Source: Nocardia sp. NBC_00416
Lineage (GTDB): Bacteria; Actinomycetota; Actinomycetes; Mycobacteriales; Mycobacteriaceae
Reading direction: 5' to 3'
Length of the DNA stretch: 64,000 nucleotides
Assembly: GCF_036032445.1 (NCBI RefSeq)
Contig: NZ_CP107932.1
Coordinates: 808,501 to 872,500 of the forward strand
Shown here: piece by piece, positions 1 to 8,021 of the stretch
Position numbering within the stretch: the first letter of the stretch is position 1
Layout: the number at the start of each line of letters is the position of its first letter
Program-made: the position numbers and the translations under genes
The notes under the pieces: model-generated
What the model saw: only the letters and a program-made list of their open reading frames with translations
The model's database searches: none
What the model was told of the DNA's origin: nothing

Positions 1-761
1 TCGCGCCGAGCCGTTTCGATCAATTCGCTCGCCACGTCTCGGACGGCCAGCACATCGGTACCGTCGACCCGTTCGCCACGCATCCGGTAAGCCGCGGCGC
101 GCTTCCACAGATCGGGCTCGGCGGAGGAGTTCTCGACCGTGGTGCCCATGCCCGTCTGGTTGTTGACCACCAGGAAAACGATCGGCAGGTGCCACAGCGC
201 GGCGATATTCAGTGACTCGTGGAAGGCGCCGATATTCGTGGTGCCCTCGCCCATCTGGCACACGACGACGTCGTCGTCGCCACGGTAGTCGATGGCGAGC
301 GCGGCGCCGACGGCCAGCGGGATCTGGCCGCCGACGATGGCATAACCGCCGAGCAAGCGGGTCGCGGTGTCGTACATGTGCATCGAACCGCCCCAGCCCT
401 TCGAGGTGCCGGTGGAACGGCCGTAGAGTTCGGCCATGACGCGGCCCGGCTCGATGCCCTTGGCCAGGGCATAGCCGTGCTCCCGGTAATTGGTGAACAG
501 GTAGTCGGTGGGGCGCATCGCCGCGCCCAGGCCCACAACGGTGGCTTCCTCACCCAGATTGAGGTGGCAGTACCCGCCGATCTTGGCCTGCTGGTAGCTC
601 TGCGCGGTGCGCTCTTCGAAGCGGCGCACGAACAATATTTCTCGGAACAGGCCGCGCAGGGTATCCCGGTCCGCTGCGGCGATCCGGGTCGCGATGGCGT
701 CGATCGCTCCGGGTTCGGTGGCCGGCGACCCGGTGTCGTGCGGCGTGGTGCTGGTCGTCAC
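1..761 (-). CDS. E1 alpha subunit of a 2-oxoacid/acetoin dehydrogenase complex (partial)
   Basis: Thiamine-diphosphate-dependent E1 alpha subunit that would decarboxylate pyruvate, acetoin or another 2-oxo substrate and pass the acyl group to a lipoylated E2. About 253 N-terminal residues are present; the C-terminus lies beyond the left edge. Visible hallmarks are LFREILFVRRFEERT near residue 40, GWGGSMHMYD, and the diphosphate-binding stretch MGEGTTNIGAFHESLN followed by VVNNQTGMGT. The usual GDG is GEG here. The GTG start at 761 has GAGGAGA just upstream and lies 9 nt after the lpdA stop, so the two are co-transcribed. Neither E1 beta nor E2 is visible; they would lie downstream outside the window. 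Pyruvate versus acetoin cannot be decided from the sequence. Confidence 0.9.
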   Translation of the reverse strand, partial: MTTSTTPHDTGSPATEPGAIDAIATRIAAADRDTLRGLFREILFVRRFEERTAQSYQQAKIGGYCHLNLGEEATVVGLGAAMRPTDYLFTNYREHGYALAKGIEPGRVMAELYGRSTGTSKGWGGSMHMYDTATRLLGGYAIVGGQIPLAVGAALAIDYRGDDDVVVCQMGEGTTNIGAFHESLNIAALWHLPIVFLVVNNQTGMGTTVENSSAEPDLWKRAAAYRMRGERVDGTDVLAVRDVASELIETARR

Positions 762-770
762 CTGGTCTCC

Positions 771-2228
771 TCAACGCTTCCGGGTGGGTGCGACGTGTAC
801 CGGCAGGCCGAGCCCGGTGAGGGCTGCCTCCATGCCGATCTCGCCGAGGGTGGGGTGGGCGTGGATGGTGTCGGCGAGCTCGTCGAGGGTCGCTTCCAGC
901 GAAATCGCCAGTGCGCCCTCGGCAATGAGATCGCCGGCCGACGGGCCGATGATGTGTACTCCGAGAACTTCCTGGTGCCGTGCTCCGGCGACGATCTTCA
1001 CGAAGCCCTCGGTTTCGCCGAGGGTTTTGGCCCGGCCCAGGGCCGCGAACGGGAACTTGGCGGTGATCACGTCGTGGCCGGCGGCGCGCGCGGCGTCTTC
1101 GGTGAGGCCGACGCCGGCGATCTCGGGATGGGTGAAGGTCGCAGCCGGGATCACGGTGTAGTCGATGTGCGCATCGTGCCCGGCGATCACATCGGCCGCG
1201 ACCAGGCCCTGATGGGAGGCTACATGCGCGAGCAGCGCCTGACCGGTGACATCCCCGATCGCCCAGACATGCTCGACGTTCGTTCGCAGCCGGTCGTCGA
1301 CTCGGATGAAACCGCGCGCGTCCGTCTCGATGCCCGCGACGTCCAGTCCGAGTTGGCTGGTGTTCGGGCGACGGCCCACGCCTACCAACACCACGTCGGC
1401 ATCGAGGTCACGCTTCTTCGGTCCGGTGACGCGCACCTGTAGCCGTTCCCCGGCCTGCGTGACGGCCGCAACGGTCGACCCGGTCAGCACGGTGATGCCG
1501 CGTTTGCTGAACGACCGGCCCAGTGCGACGCCGATCTCCTTGTCCTCCAAGGGAACCAGGCGATCTTGCATCTCCACCACGGTGACTTCGCTGCCGAAGG
1601 TCGCGAACAGGCTCGCCCATTCCGCACCCACCGCGCTGCCGCCGATGACGACCAGCCGATCGGGGATCTCGGTCAACCCGAATGCGCCGTCGGAGGTGAT
1701 GACGCCGGGTAGATCCGCGCCGGGAACGGGTAGCCGCGCCGGGACCGAGCCGGTCGCGATGAGCACATCGGTCGCGTTGATCGTGCCTGTCGGGGCGGCG
1801 GCCGCGTCGGCGGCATAGCGGGGCCCGCCGGGGAAAACCGGTGACCCGCCGACCTCGAACAACTCGACGGTGGTCGGTCCGGTGAGCCGCGCGTGGCCCT
1901 CGATGACGGTGACCCCGTTCGCCTTCAGCAGTCCTGCCACCCCATCGGTGAGTTCCTCGACGATGGCGTCTTTGCGCGCGCGCACGGCGGCGAAGTCGAC
2001 GCGGACGCCATCGGTGTGCACACCGAAATCGGCTGCGGCACGAATCGTCTGGAGGACCTCGGCGGACCGCAGCATGGCCTTGGTGGGGATGCACCCCCAG
2101 TTCAGGCACACACCACCCGGGCGTTCCTTCTCTACCAGGCCGACGCGTAGGCCCCGTTGGGCGGCGCGGATGGCCGCCACGTACCCGCCGGGGCCGCCAC
2201 CGACCACGAGCAGATCGAAATCCGGCAC
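771..2228 (-). CDS. lpdA: dihydrolipoamide dehydrogenase (E3)
   Basis: Flavoprotein disulfide reductase that reoxidises the dihydrolipoyl arm of E2 using NAD+. The 485 residues have normal family length. An FAD Rossmann motif (GGGPGGYVAAIRAA, residues 10-23) is followed by the redox-active pair Cys41/Cys46 in GVCLNWGC, an NAD-binding GGSAVGAEWASLFATFG in the middle, a second FAD motif ending in AIGDVTG, and the C-terminal catalytic HAHPTLGE at the dimer interface. The GTG start follows GAGGAGCACC. It is the first gene of an operon continuing into E1 alpha, separated by 146 bp from the pucR-like gene on the same strand. Being beside E1 rather than isolated, it is probably the dedicated E3 of that complex. 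Confidence 0.95.
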   Translation of the reverse strand: MPDFDLLVVGGGPGGYVAAIRAAQRGLRVGLVEKERPGGVCLNWGCIPTKAMLRSAEVLQTIRAAADFGVHTDGVRVDFAAVRARKDAIVEELTDGVAGLLKANGVTVIEGHARLTGPTTVELFEVGGSPVFPGGPRYAADAAAAPTGTINATDVLIATGSVPARLPVPGADLPGVITSDGAFGLTEIPDRLVVIGGSAVGAEWASLFATFGSEVTVVEMQDRLVPLEDKEIGVALGRSFSKRGITVLTGSTVAAVTQAGERLQVRVTGPKKRDLDADVVLVGVGRRPNTSQLGLDVAGIETDARGFIRVDDRLRTNVEHVWAIGDVTGQALLAHVASHQGLVAADVIAGHDAHIDYTVIPAATFTHPEIAGVGLTEDAARAAGHDVITAKFPFAALGRAKTLGETEGFVKIVAGARHQEVLGVHIIGPSAGDLIAEGALAISLEATLDELADTIHAHPTLGEIGMEAALTGLGLPVHVAPTRKR

Positions 2229-2351
2229 TTGTGGTGCTCCTCATCCTCGAACAGTCGACCGGTCCCGGTTGGGGTGCGGGTCGTATATTCGAGTCTTGTG
2301 GGCACCAGATGCACAGACAATTACCTCGATGTCCAGGAATATGCGGTTCAG

Positions 2352-2370
2352 ATTGGGCGCGCCGCCCAAT
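2352..2370 (-). terminator. 8-bp perfect hairpin after the pucR-like gene
   Basis: Perfect inverted repeat ATTGGGCG-CGC-CGCCCAAT starting 5 nt past the pucR stop codon. There is no T-tract, as is common for actinobacterial terminators. It could instead be an operator for lpdA, which starts about 125 nt further on. Confidence 0.5.
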
Positions 2371-2374
2371 TCGA

Positions 2375-3598
2375 TTAGCGGGTCGGTCCTGTGTCGTGGG
2401 CCGTCGCACCGAGATCGAGCGCGGTCAACGCGAGGGAGAACTCCAGGTAGGCGCGCTGACCATCCAGCGGGCGGCCGAGCAGCGTGGCGATGCGCTGCAG
2501 GCGGTTGATCACCGTGTTGCGATGGCAGTGCAACCGTGGCGCGGCATTGGCGGCGGAGCAGCTCTCGGCCAGCCAGACGGATAGGGTGCGCAACAGAATC
2601 TCCCGTTCCTTGGCAGGCAATTCGAGCACCGGGCCGAGGGTGCGAGCGATCAGCAACTCGGTCAGATCGGGTGAACGCAGCAACAGGGCTTCGGGATAGC
2701 GATCGTCGAGCGAAATCAATACCCCCGCAGCGTCATCAGGGAGGGTGTCGAGTGCGAGCACCGCCAAACCGTGAGCGGTGCCGATCGCGGCCATTCCGGC
2801 GACCGCGGGGGAGACGGCCGCCCGGCCACGCACCTTCGGCCGAAGCTGTTGCAGCACGGGCTCGGCGGCGCGACCGTCGAGCGCTACCAGGCCGACTGTG
2901 GAGTCCGCTCGTTCGTGCCAGGCCGAGCGGACTCCGAGCGAATGCAGCGCCGTTTCCGACCCCGTATGCAAAGGATGCGAATCCCCCCGGGCTACTACCA
3001 CCAGGTAGTCGCCGTGGACGGGCAGGTGCAATTCGCGGGCGGCACGGGAGGCGAACAGCGAGTCTCGTCCCTGCCCCGCGAGCATGTCCTCGATCAGGCT
3101 GTGCCGACGGCGTTCGTCACGCCGTACCCGGTCCATCTCGGTGCCGCGGTACGAGGTGACCAGTGCCGACGACATCCCGTCGATGACCGCCCACATCGCC
3201 GTGCCGGTCTCCCTGAATTCGGCCGGCGGCACCTCACCGGCCCTGTCGAGCAGCGCCTCCCAGACGATGCGTCCACCCAGCCTGAACGTGCGCAGCATGG
3301 CCTCCAGCGGCACCCCCTGCTCGGCGCGCTGCCTGCCGATGGTCGCGGCGACATCGTCTTGGTCGGCGCACTCCGTCCCGGCGCCCAACAAGTCCAGGGC
3401 TCGCGTCAGGAACCGCTGGCAGCCGTCGATCAGATCCGTGCGGGTCACCGCTGAGTAGTCGGTCCATTCGGGGTTGTCGGTGAAGATGGCCGCCATCAAC
3501 CGCTGCGTGAGTTCGGGAATCGCGCTCCGGCACGCCGCGGCGAGTTCCGACGAGCTCAGTACCTGCCCGAATTCCTTTTCTGCCGCCACGTGGGTCAC
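2375..3598 (-). CDS. PucR/CdaR-type transcriptional regulator
   Basis: A 407-residue DNA-binding regulator. The C-terminus carries the PucR-type helix-turn-helix: a region ending LRTLSVWLAESCSAANAAPR leads into LHCHRNTVINRLQRIATLLG (about residues 350-385). The N-terminal 160 residues are helical, resembling the sensor region of similar actinobacterial proteins, with a GGDEF-like middle domain in the usual position. It is immediately upstream of lpdA/E1 alpha on the same strand, so the simplest reading is local control of that dehydrogenase operon, as for regulators next to acetoin or other catabolic dehydrogenase genes. No effector can be named. The start is the first Met of the frame and 3599-3786 upstream is free for its promoter. 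Confidence 0.85.
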   Translation of the reverse strand: MTHVAAEKEFGQVLSSSELAAACRSAIPELTQRLMAAIFTDNPEWTDYSAVTRTDLIDGCQRFLTRALDLLGAGTECADQDDVAATIGRQRAEQGVPLEAMLRTFRLGGRIVWEALLDRAGEVPPAEFRETGTAMWAVIDGMSSALVTSYRGTEMDRVRRDERRRHSLIEDMLAGQGRDSLFASRAARELHLPVHGDYLVVVARGDSHPLHTGSETALHSLGVRSAWHERADSTVGLVALDGRAAEPVLQQLRPKVRGRAAVSPAVAGMAAIGTAHGLAVLALDTLPDDAAGVLISLDDRYPEALLLRSPDLTELLIARTLGPVLELPAKEREILLRTLSVWLAESCSAANAAPRLHCHRNTVINRLQRIATLLGRPLDGQRAYLEFSLALTALDLGATAHDTGPTR

Positions 3599-3786
3599 GC
3601 TACGCTGCAGGTATTCGGCCGGACACCGACGTCCACCGGGTACACGCTCGCATAAATCCGGCTATCGGCACGGTCGGGGGCGGTGCGGTGGTGATCGCGG
3701 ACGGACGAATACGATATGCCCGAACCCCACCGGCCCGGATGTCGCGAGCGGCACCGCCGACCTTGCGGATCGGCCATGATTCCTGA

Positions 3787-4185
3787 CTACTCGGCGCTGC
3801 GACCGGTGAAGTCGAACGATCCGCCGTCGATGCCCCAGGAGATGATCCGTTCGGGGTGAATTCGGACAACCGCGCGTTCCTGGGGTTGGAACGGGGGCTC
3901 CTCGTCATCGAGCGCCTCGGCCGTGCCCCGTACCTCGATGCCTCGAATCACGTAGGGCTCCAACGAGACCTGCTGGTCGACGACGAACGATACTCGGCTG
4001 CCCGCCTCGACATTGCGGTATTTCCGGCTGGTACGCATCCGCATGCCCCCGATGTCGATCGTGCCGTCGGAGTTCACTCGATAGCTGGTCGGGTTGTTCT
4101 GCACAACGCCGTCGGGCGACACCGTGGCCAGCCGGCCGATCCCGGCCTCCGCGAGGAACTGCTGTTCATTGATGGTGAAGGTCAT
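3787..4185 (-). CDS. PPOX-class (split beta-barrel) F420/FMN-dependent protein
   Basis: A 132-residue single-domain split-barrel protein of the pyridoxamine-phosphate-oxidase superfamily. The N-terminus contains the typical strand-turn IGRLATVSPDGVVQNNPTSY, then the cofactor phosphate-contact segment TSRKYRNVEAGSRVSFVVD and a C-terminal IHPERIISWGIDGG. Length and motifs fit actinobacterial members that bind F420 or FMN and reduce small electrophiles; the cofactor cannot be settled here. It is a single gene. Its upstream region holds two CTAGC-N3-GCTAG palindromes, so it is likely repressed by an unlinked regulator. Distinct PPOX-type proteins also occur at 9495 and 36956. Confidence 0.85.
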   Translation of the reverse strand: MTFTINEQQFLAEAGIGRLATVSPDGVVQNNPTSYRVNSDGTIDIGGMRMRTSRKYRNVEAGSRVSFVVDQQVSLEPYVIRGIEVRGTAEALDDEEPPFQPQERAVVRIHPERIISWGIDGGSFDFTGRSAE

Positions 4186-4239
4186 GTCGATTTCTCCTCG
4201 GCGAACTCGATGTCAGGGTTGCCCCGGCGATCAAGAGGG

Positions 4240-4302
4240 CTAGCGATGCTAGGAACTAGAGCAAAGATAACATTCGCCCGCTACTGTGTCTAGCGTTGCT
4301 AG
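4240..4302. promoter_or_regulatory. paired CTAGC-N3-GCTAG palindromes upstream of the PPOX gene
   Basis: Two near-identical dyads, CTAGCGATGCTAG (4240-4252) and CTAGCGTTGCTAG (4290-4302), lie 50 bp centre to centre, 55-117 bp upstream of the PPOX start. The five-base arms are perfect in both and only the central triplet differs. This is the form expected of operators for a dimeric repressor. No regulator gene adjoins, so the cognate protein is unknown. Confidence 0.6.
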
Positions 4303-4421
4303 AGTCCAGTTCGTTTCCGTGGAATCACGCTCGAATCGGCAAGCTGCACAGGCGCGTTCCGTGCAACGACGCTGTCCCCCGGCAAACCGGTCACCGAACG
4401 TCGGCAGATCGCTACCTCGCC

Positions 4422-4720
4422 TCAGTCGGCGAGGTAGCGCAGCATCACCAGGGTGTCGAAGTGTCTGGTCTCGGCCAATCGGAGCCGGATGCGGGTGTCC
4501 AGTGCTGGGAACATCGGTGTGCCGCCGCCGAGTATCACGGGGGAGAGGAAGAGCTGGGACTCGTCGATGAGCCCGTGGGGCATCAGCGAGGCCGCGAGGC
4601 CGACGCCACCGACCTCGATGACGCCATCGCCTCCGGCCTTGGGCCCGCGGACCTCCTCGACCGCGTTCGCGCTGATCAGCGTGCTGTTCCAGTGGACCTC
4701 GGTGAGCGTCCGGGCCGGCT
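4422..4720 (-). pseudogene. truncated RibD/DHFR-like reductase fragment
   Basis: The C-terminal part of a RibD_C/dihydrofolate-reductase-family protein is clear: RTLTEVHWNSTLIS, then IEVGGVGLAASLMPHGLIDE, LFLSPVILGGGTPMFP and LRLAETRHFDTLVMLRYL to the stop. The expected N-terminal half (start MRK-like strand, SLDGFI and GRVTYE motifs) is absent. Upstream sequence in the same frame to about 5063 is arginine-rich and not recognisable as this family, and it overlaps the next gene. I therefore read it as a decayed or recombined remnant. A short diverged functional protein using an internal alternative start is possible but unlikely. Confidence 0.6.
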
Positions 4721-4849
4721 CGGTCCGTCTGCCGCTCGCCTTCGACTTCAGGAGGAAGTTCTCGACCACGGCGATGATCCCACCGTGCCCGGCGTCGATG
4801 TCGAAGCCTTCCGCGCAAGCATGCCCGCCGCCGAGCAGCGGCCGGAGGG

Positions 4850-5257
4850 TCAGTGTTCGAAGTGGTCTTCGGTGTTCACGTGCTGATTCGGTTCTGATCG
4901 AAGGGCCTCTCGATCGGGCCCGTCGCGCGCAGGCCTTGTTCTGGGGTTGAACGATGTGGCGAGCAGTGCCAGGGTCGTCGCGATCACGATGTGTGCAGTG
5001 AGCATCACCAGCATGGGGAGGGCGAAGCCCTCGTTCGTGAGAATGCCGTGGTCTCCTACGCAATAGAGGGTGTAGTTGGTGGAGGTGCCTTCGGAGTCGT
5101 GGAAGGTGTCGGAGACGACCATGGGTTCGGTGGCCGGGGATGAACAGAACAGGGGCGCGGTGAGTTTCGCTTCACCGGGCCAGATGGCGACGGGCACGAC
5201 GATGCTGAACGCGCCGACGAGGAGGCCGATCCAGAGGCTGGTCACTACACGGGGCAT
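4850..5257 (-). CDS. small membrane protein of unknown function
   Basis: A 135-residue protein with two predicted membrane helices: one near residues 8-28 (IGLLVGAFSIVVPVAIW) and one near residues 78-103 (ALPMLVMLTAHIVIATTLAL). They flank an extracytoplasmic loop of about 50 residues with two cysteines (LFCSS and LYCVG) that could form a disulfide. The C-terminal 35 residues are charged and probably cytoplasmic. The start is 3 nt after the stop of the upstream lipoprotein gene, so the two form a translationally close pair and may work together at the membrane. I do not recognise the family. Confidence 0.7.
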   Translation of the reverse strand: MPRVVTSLWIGLLVGAFSIVVPVAIWPGEAKLTAPLFCSSPATEPMVVSDTFHDSEGTSTNYTLYCVGDHGILTNEGFALPMLVMLTAHIVIATTLALLATSFNPRTRPARDGPDREALRSEPNQHVNTEDHFEH

Positions 5258-5260
5258 CGG

Positions 5261-5914
5261 CTAGACCTGCTGGGCTCGGAGGAAGGCGCCGGTGCGGTCG
5301 AATTCGGCGACCGCCTCGGAGCGGGCGGAGGCCACGTTGGCGACGATGCGGATATCGCGGCCGAAGCGGCTCACCAGGATGGCGGTGACCTGACCGTCGG
5401 CGATTTCGCTGCGCGTGCGGGCGGTAGCGGCTATGTCTTCGATGCGCGAGAGGCCGGGCACCTCGCTTATCGTGAAGTTCTCGCCGTCCAGGTCGTCGAA
5501 GGAGGAAACCCGCGCGGGGCGTGGGGCACTCAGGTCGCCGAGGGTGAAGGAGTAGTCGTCCAGCACGCGGGGCAGACCGGGCGGCCGGACGCGCAGGCGG
5601 ACAGTCGGTTCGCGGGCGGTGAAATCACTTCCGGCGAGGAAGTCGGTCACCTGGGCGGGCTGGTTGTTCACGACGAGCCGGAACTGGGTGGAGTTCGGTG
5701 CCGTGAGAAGGATGACGTTCACCTCCGGGTCGTCGGCGCCGATGCGCTGGGCCAGTGCGGCGATCGCGGCCTGCGGCAGGGCGCTCACCAAGCCGCCGCC
5801 GCGGGTACGAATCCGGTCCTCGAAGTCCGCGCGGTCCACCGCGCCGATACATCCGCTGGTGCTGCTGAGCACGGTCAGGCACAACAGGACACGGAACCAG
5901 TTGCCACGGTTCAT
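5261..5914 (-). CDS. putative lipoprotein of unknown function
   Basis: Starting at the internal ATG at 5914 gives 217 residues with a short basic N-terminus, a hydrophobic core (WFRVLLCLTVLSSTSGC) and a lipobox cysteine, so an exported lipoprotein. The longer open frame upstream has no signal character. The mature part contains VNVILLTAPNSTQFRLVVNN and alternating strand-like segments, reminiscent of small beta-rich periplasmic proteins, but no family is recognised. It precedes the small membrane protein by 3 nt. It is divergent from the vdcD-like gene with only 12 bp between the two starts, too little for two ordinary promoters. Confidence 0.75.
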   Translation of the reverse strand: MNRGNWFRVLLCLTVLSSTSGCIGAVDRADFEDRIRTRGGGLVSALPQAAIAALAQRIGADDPEVNVILLTAPNSTQFRLVVNNQPAQVTDFLAGSDFTAREPTVRLRVRPPGLPRVLDDYSFTLGDLSAPRPARVSSFDDLDGENFTISEVPGLSRIEDIAATARTRSEIADGQVTAILVSRFGRDIRIVANVASARSEAVAEFDRTGAFLRAQQV

Positions 5915-5926
5915 GTCCTGAAGGCT

Positions 5927-6373
5927 ATGCGTTGCGAACCGATCGCGCCGCTGTCCGCTACACCCAGTGAATGCCCTCGTTGTGCCCACGAAACATCCGG
6001 CAAGCTCTGCACCTCGCCCGTTCCCGGCGTGTGGGTCGTGCTTCAGTGCGGCCGCTGCCTCTACACCTGGCGCACCACAGAGCCTGCCCGGTCCTCCCGC
6101 CGCGACGCCTACCTCGACAGCTTCGAGCTGACCGAGGCAGACATCGACAACGCGATGAAGTACCGACCATCCCGCCACTGGTCAGCCGCAGCTGTTGGGG
6201 CCGCGGCCGCCGGACGACGAAGGGATCCGGCTTCCATGACATCGACCGAGCCGACCGCATCCGATCCGCCCGACATCCCTGCGCCGGGTTGCCCGACCCA
6301 CCGCCGGATATTTCTCACCCGCTCGGTGCATCAGTGGCCGTTCCGCTTCCACCGAAGAGTGGGTCAGGGCTGA
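5927..6373 (+). pseudogene. vdcD: orphan VdcD-like subunit D of non-oxidative hydroxyarylic acid decarboxylase, probably frameshifted
   Basis: Residues 15-75 match the small zinc-ribbon-like D subunit of vanillate/4-hydroxybenzoate decarboxylases: Cys16/Cys19 in ECPRCAHE, Cys41/Cys44 in QCGRCLYTWR, then TEPARSSRRDAY and the end motif ADIDNA. The family normally finishes about ten residues later with a sequence like EVPxIPPL. Here the frame departs at about 6155 into an arginine-rich tail to 6373, while VPTIPPLV appears in the +1 frame directly after. A one-base deletion near 6155-6160 explains this. The catalytic B and C subunits are not nearby, and the 3' end overlaps the SDR gene. It is most likely a relic, though the 75-residue core could still be made. 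Confidence 0.65.
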
Positions 6374-7419
6374 AGCCGCTCCGGGGCGGGTGCCGCATGA
6401 TACTGGCGGATTCGCCAGCCGTCCTCGACATGCTGGATGACCAGAGACAGGCGGAGCTGACGGAGCTCGCCTGTGGACGAGGTGAATTCGGCCGCCGCGA
6501 AACCGCTCACCGTGTCCTCGCCCAGCCGGATGGCACGCTCTACTCGCGCGGTGACCGTCGTACCGTCCGCGACGTTGTCGTAGTACGCGGAGATCTCGGT
6601 GGGCCCGACTCGCAGATCGGGGTCGATCCCCTGGAAGTGCGCGTCCTCGGTGAACAACGAAGCGATATCCGTCGTTCCACGATCGTTGAACGCCTGCTGC
6701 CAAGCGCCGAGTACTTCGGCGACGATCCCGCTCGCGCGCTCCTGGACGCCGGAATCCGCCACCCCGCCGAAGCCGTGCCCCGTGTGGATGATTTCACGCT
6801 CCCACTGGTACGGCGCCTGGGTGTGCAGACGCCAGTAGTGCTCGGCGATGTCGTCCGGATCGAATGCGGTGCCCGGGGCGACCGGGCCGTCGACGGTGAC
6901 TGTCGCGACGTGGATACCCGACGGTCCGTACTGCTTGTCGAGCAGGGTCACGAGCGCGCGCAGGCCGGCTTTGCCCAGGGAGAGACTGACGTATTCCGGT
7001 TTCGGCTCCGGCATGCCGCCGGTGACGATGAACGACCCACTACCGCGTCGCACCATTGCGGGCGCGACGAGCGCCGCGGTGTTGATCGCCCCCACCACGT
7101 TCACCGCCCACGCCTCCTGATGCGCGAGTACCGATAATTCCCCCGGTAGGTCGGGCTGGATGACCGCCGCGTTGTAGACCACCACATCCGGCACCCCGAA
7201 CATCTCGTTCGCGGAGTTGAGTGCGTCGCGAAGTGCCGTTTCATCGGTGCTGTCCGCCGCGAAAGCAGCAGTGGGCGCCCCGAGAGGTTCGGCGGCGATG
7301 GTCTTCAGCGTGGAATCCGATCGAGCGACCACGGCGATCGGCATTCCCTCGCGCGCGAATCGCCGGGCGACGGCCAGACCGATTCCCGGCCCGGCGCCCA
7401 CGATTACCACTCCTGCCAT
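6364..7419 (-). CDS. short-chain dehydrogenase-like domain fused to an NTF2/SnoaL-like domain
   Basis: A 351-residue two-domain protein. Residues 1 to about 220 form an SDR Rossmann fold (VVIVGAGPGIGLAVARRFA; YNAAV in place of NNAG; conserved Lys near 150 in SLGKAGLRAL). The catalytic pattern is abnormal: Leu sits where Tyr of YxxxK should be, with the only nearby Tyr seven residues before Lys, and the usual Ser is replaced by VTGG. Residues from about 240 form an NTF2/SnoaL-like domain (IVAEVLGAWQQAFNDRG, LFTEDAHFQGIDP). The ATG at 7419 follows AAGGAG by 6 nt. The gene is divergent from a MerR regulator and has a MerR-type promoter, so it is probably induced by that protein. The fusion may bind a nucleotide and a small hydrophobic ligand rather than be a classical dehydrogenase. 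Confidence 0.85.
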   Translation of the reverse strand: MAGVVIVGAGPGIGLAVARRFAREGMPIAVVARSDSTLKTIAAEPLGAPTAAFAADSTDETALRDALNSANEMFGVPDVVVYNAAVIQPDLPGELSVLAHQEAWAVNVVGAINTAALVAPAMVRRGSGSFIVTGGMPEPKPEYVSLSLGKAGLRALVTLLDKQYGPSGIHVATVTVDGPVAPGTAFDPDDIAEHYWRLHTQAPYQWEREIIHTGHGFGGVADSGVQERASGIVAEVLGAWQQAFNDRGTTDIASLFTEDAHFQGIDPDLRVGPTEISAYYDNVADGTTVTARVERAIRLGEDTVSGFAAAEFTSSTGELRQLRLSLVIQHVEDGWRIRQYHAAPAPERLQP

Positions 7420-7456
7420 CACTTACTCCTTCGGTTTTCTGCAATGAACGAAGGAA

Positions 7457-7487
7457 GGATAAAGTCTCACATCAGTGCGAAGGTCAA
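7457..7487 (-). promoter_or_regulatory. MerR-type promoter with 19-bp spacer and central dyad
   Basis: On the minus strand TTGACC (7482-7487) and TTATCC (7457-7462) are separated by 19 bp, the over-long spacing typical of MerR-activated promoters. The spacer contains the near-palindrome TCGCAC-TGAT-GTGAGA. It reads into the SDR-NTF2 gene and lies directly between it and the divergent merR-like gene. Confidence 0.7.
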
Positions 7488-7508
7488 GCCTGACGAGGGA
7501 GGCCCACT

Positions 7509-7892
7509 GTGCGTATCGGCGCCCTGGCACATGCGACCGGAGTGAACGAGCGGCTGCTGCGGTACTACGAGGACCGAGGACTGCTCCGGCCGACCCGTCG
7601 CGCCAACGGCTACCGCTACTACACCGAGGCGGACATCACCACGGTGGCCCATATCCGGTCGTTACTCGCTGCGGGCCTGTCCACCGCCGTGATCGCCAAG
7701 ATTCTGCATTGCGTACACGGCGACGATGAGAAACCCGCGCCCTTGCCGTGCCCGGGAATGATCGCCCAGTTGCGCAGCGAACATGCTCGGATCGATCACA
7801 CGATCACCCGGCTCCAGGTAGCCCGGCAGGCCCTCGACGCACTCATCGACCCCTTGGCGACCGAGCCGGGGTCGGTTTCTTCGACCGGCTGA
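7509..7892 (+). CDS. MerR-family transcriptional regulator
   Basis: A 127-residue MerR protein. The N-terminal winged helix is textbook: RIGALAHATGVNERLLRYYEDRGLL, then RRANGYRYYTEADITTVAHIRSLLAAG. A helical dimerisation segment with LRSEHARIDHTITRLQVARQ follows. A single pair of cysteines (LHC near residue 70 and PCPG) lies at the linker, but the arrangement is not that of MerR, CueR or SoxR metal or Fe-S sites, so it is more like the small-molecule or redox-responsive members beside oxidoreductases. The start is GTG with GAGGGAGG upstream. It is divergent from the SDR-NTF2 gene and separated by an intergenic region carrying a 19-bp-spacer promoter, its likely target. Confidence 0.9.
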   Translation: MRIGALAHATGVNERLLRYYEDRGLLRPTRRANGYRYYTEADITTVAHIRSLLAAGLSTAVIAKILHCVHGDDEKPAPLPCPGMIAQLRSEHARIDHTITRLQVARQALDALIDPLATEPGSVSSTG

Positions 7893-8021
7893 AGAGACCG
7901 GCCCTAGCGGAGTGATTCCAAGGGTTGTGGTGCGCCATTGGAATCCGGGTACGGCTCGACGACGCTACGCGTGGCACGCGGTGTGCCGGGCGGGTACCGC
8001 GTGTGGGGCGACAAGGGCGGG

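Noticed and set aside
4286..4886. Forward open frames over the RibD-like remnant
   Set aside because: No recognisable protein and the minus strand carries the identifiable motifs.
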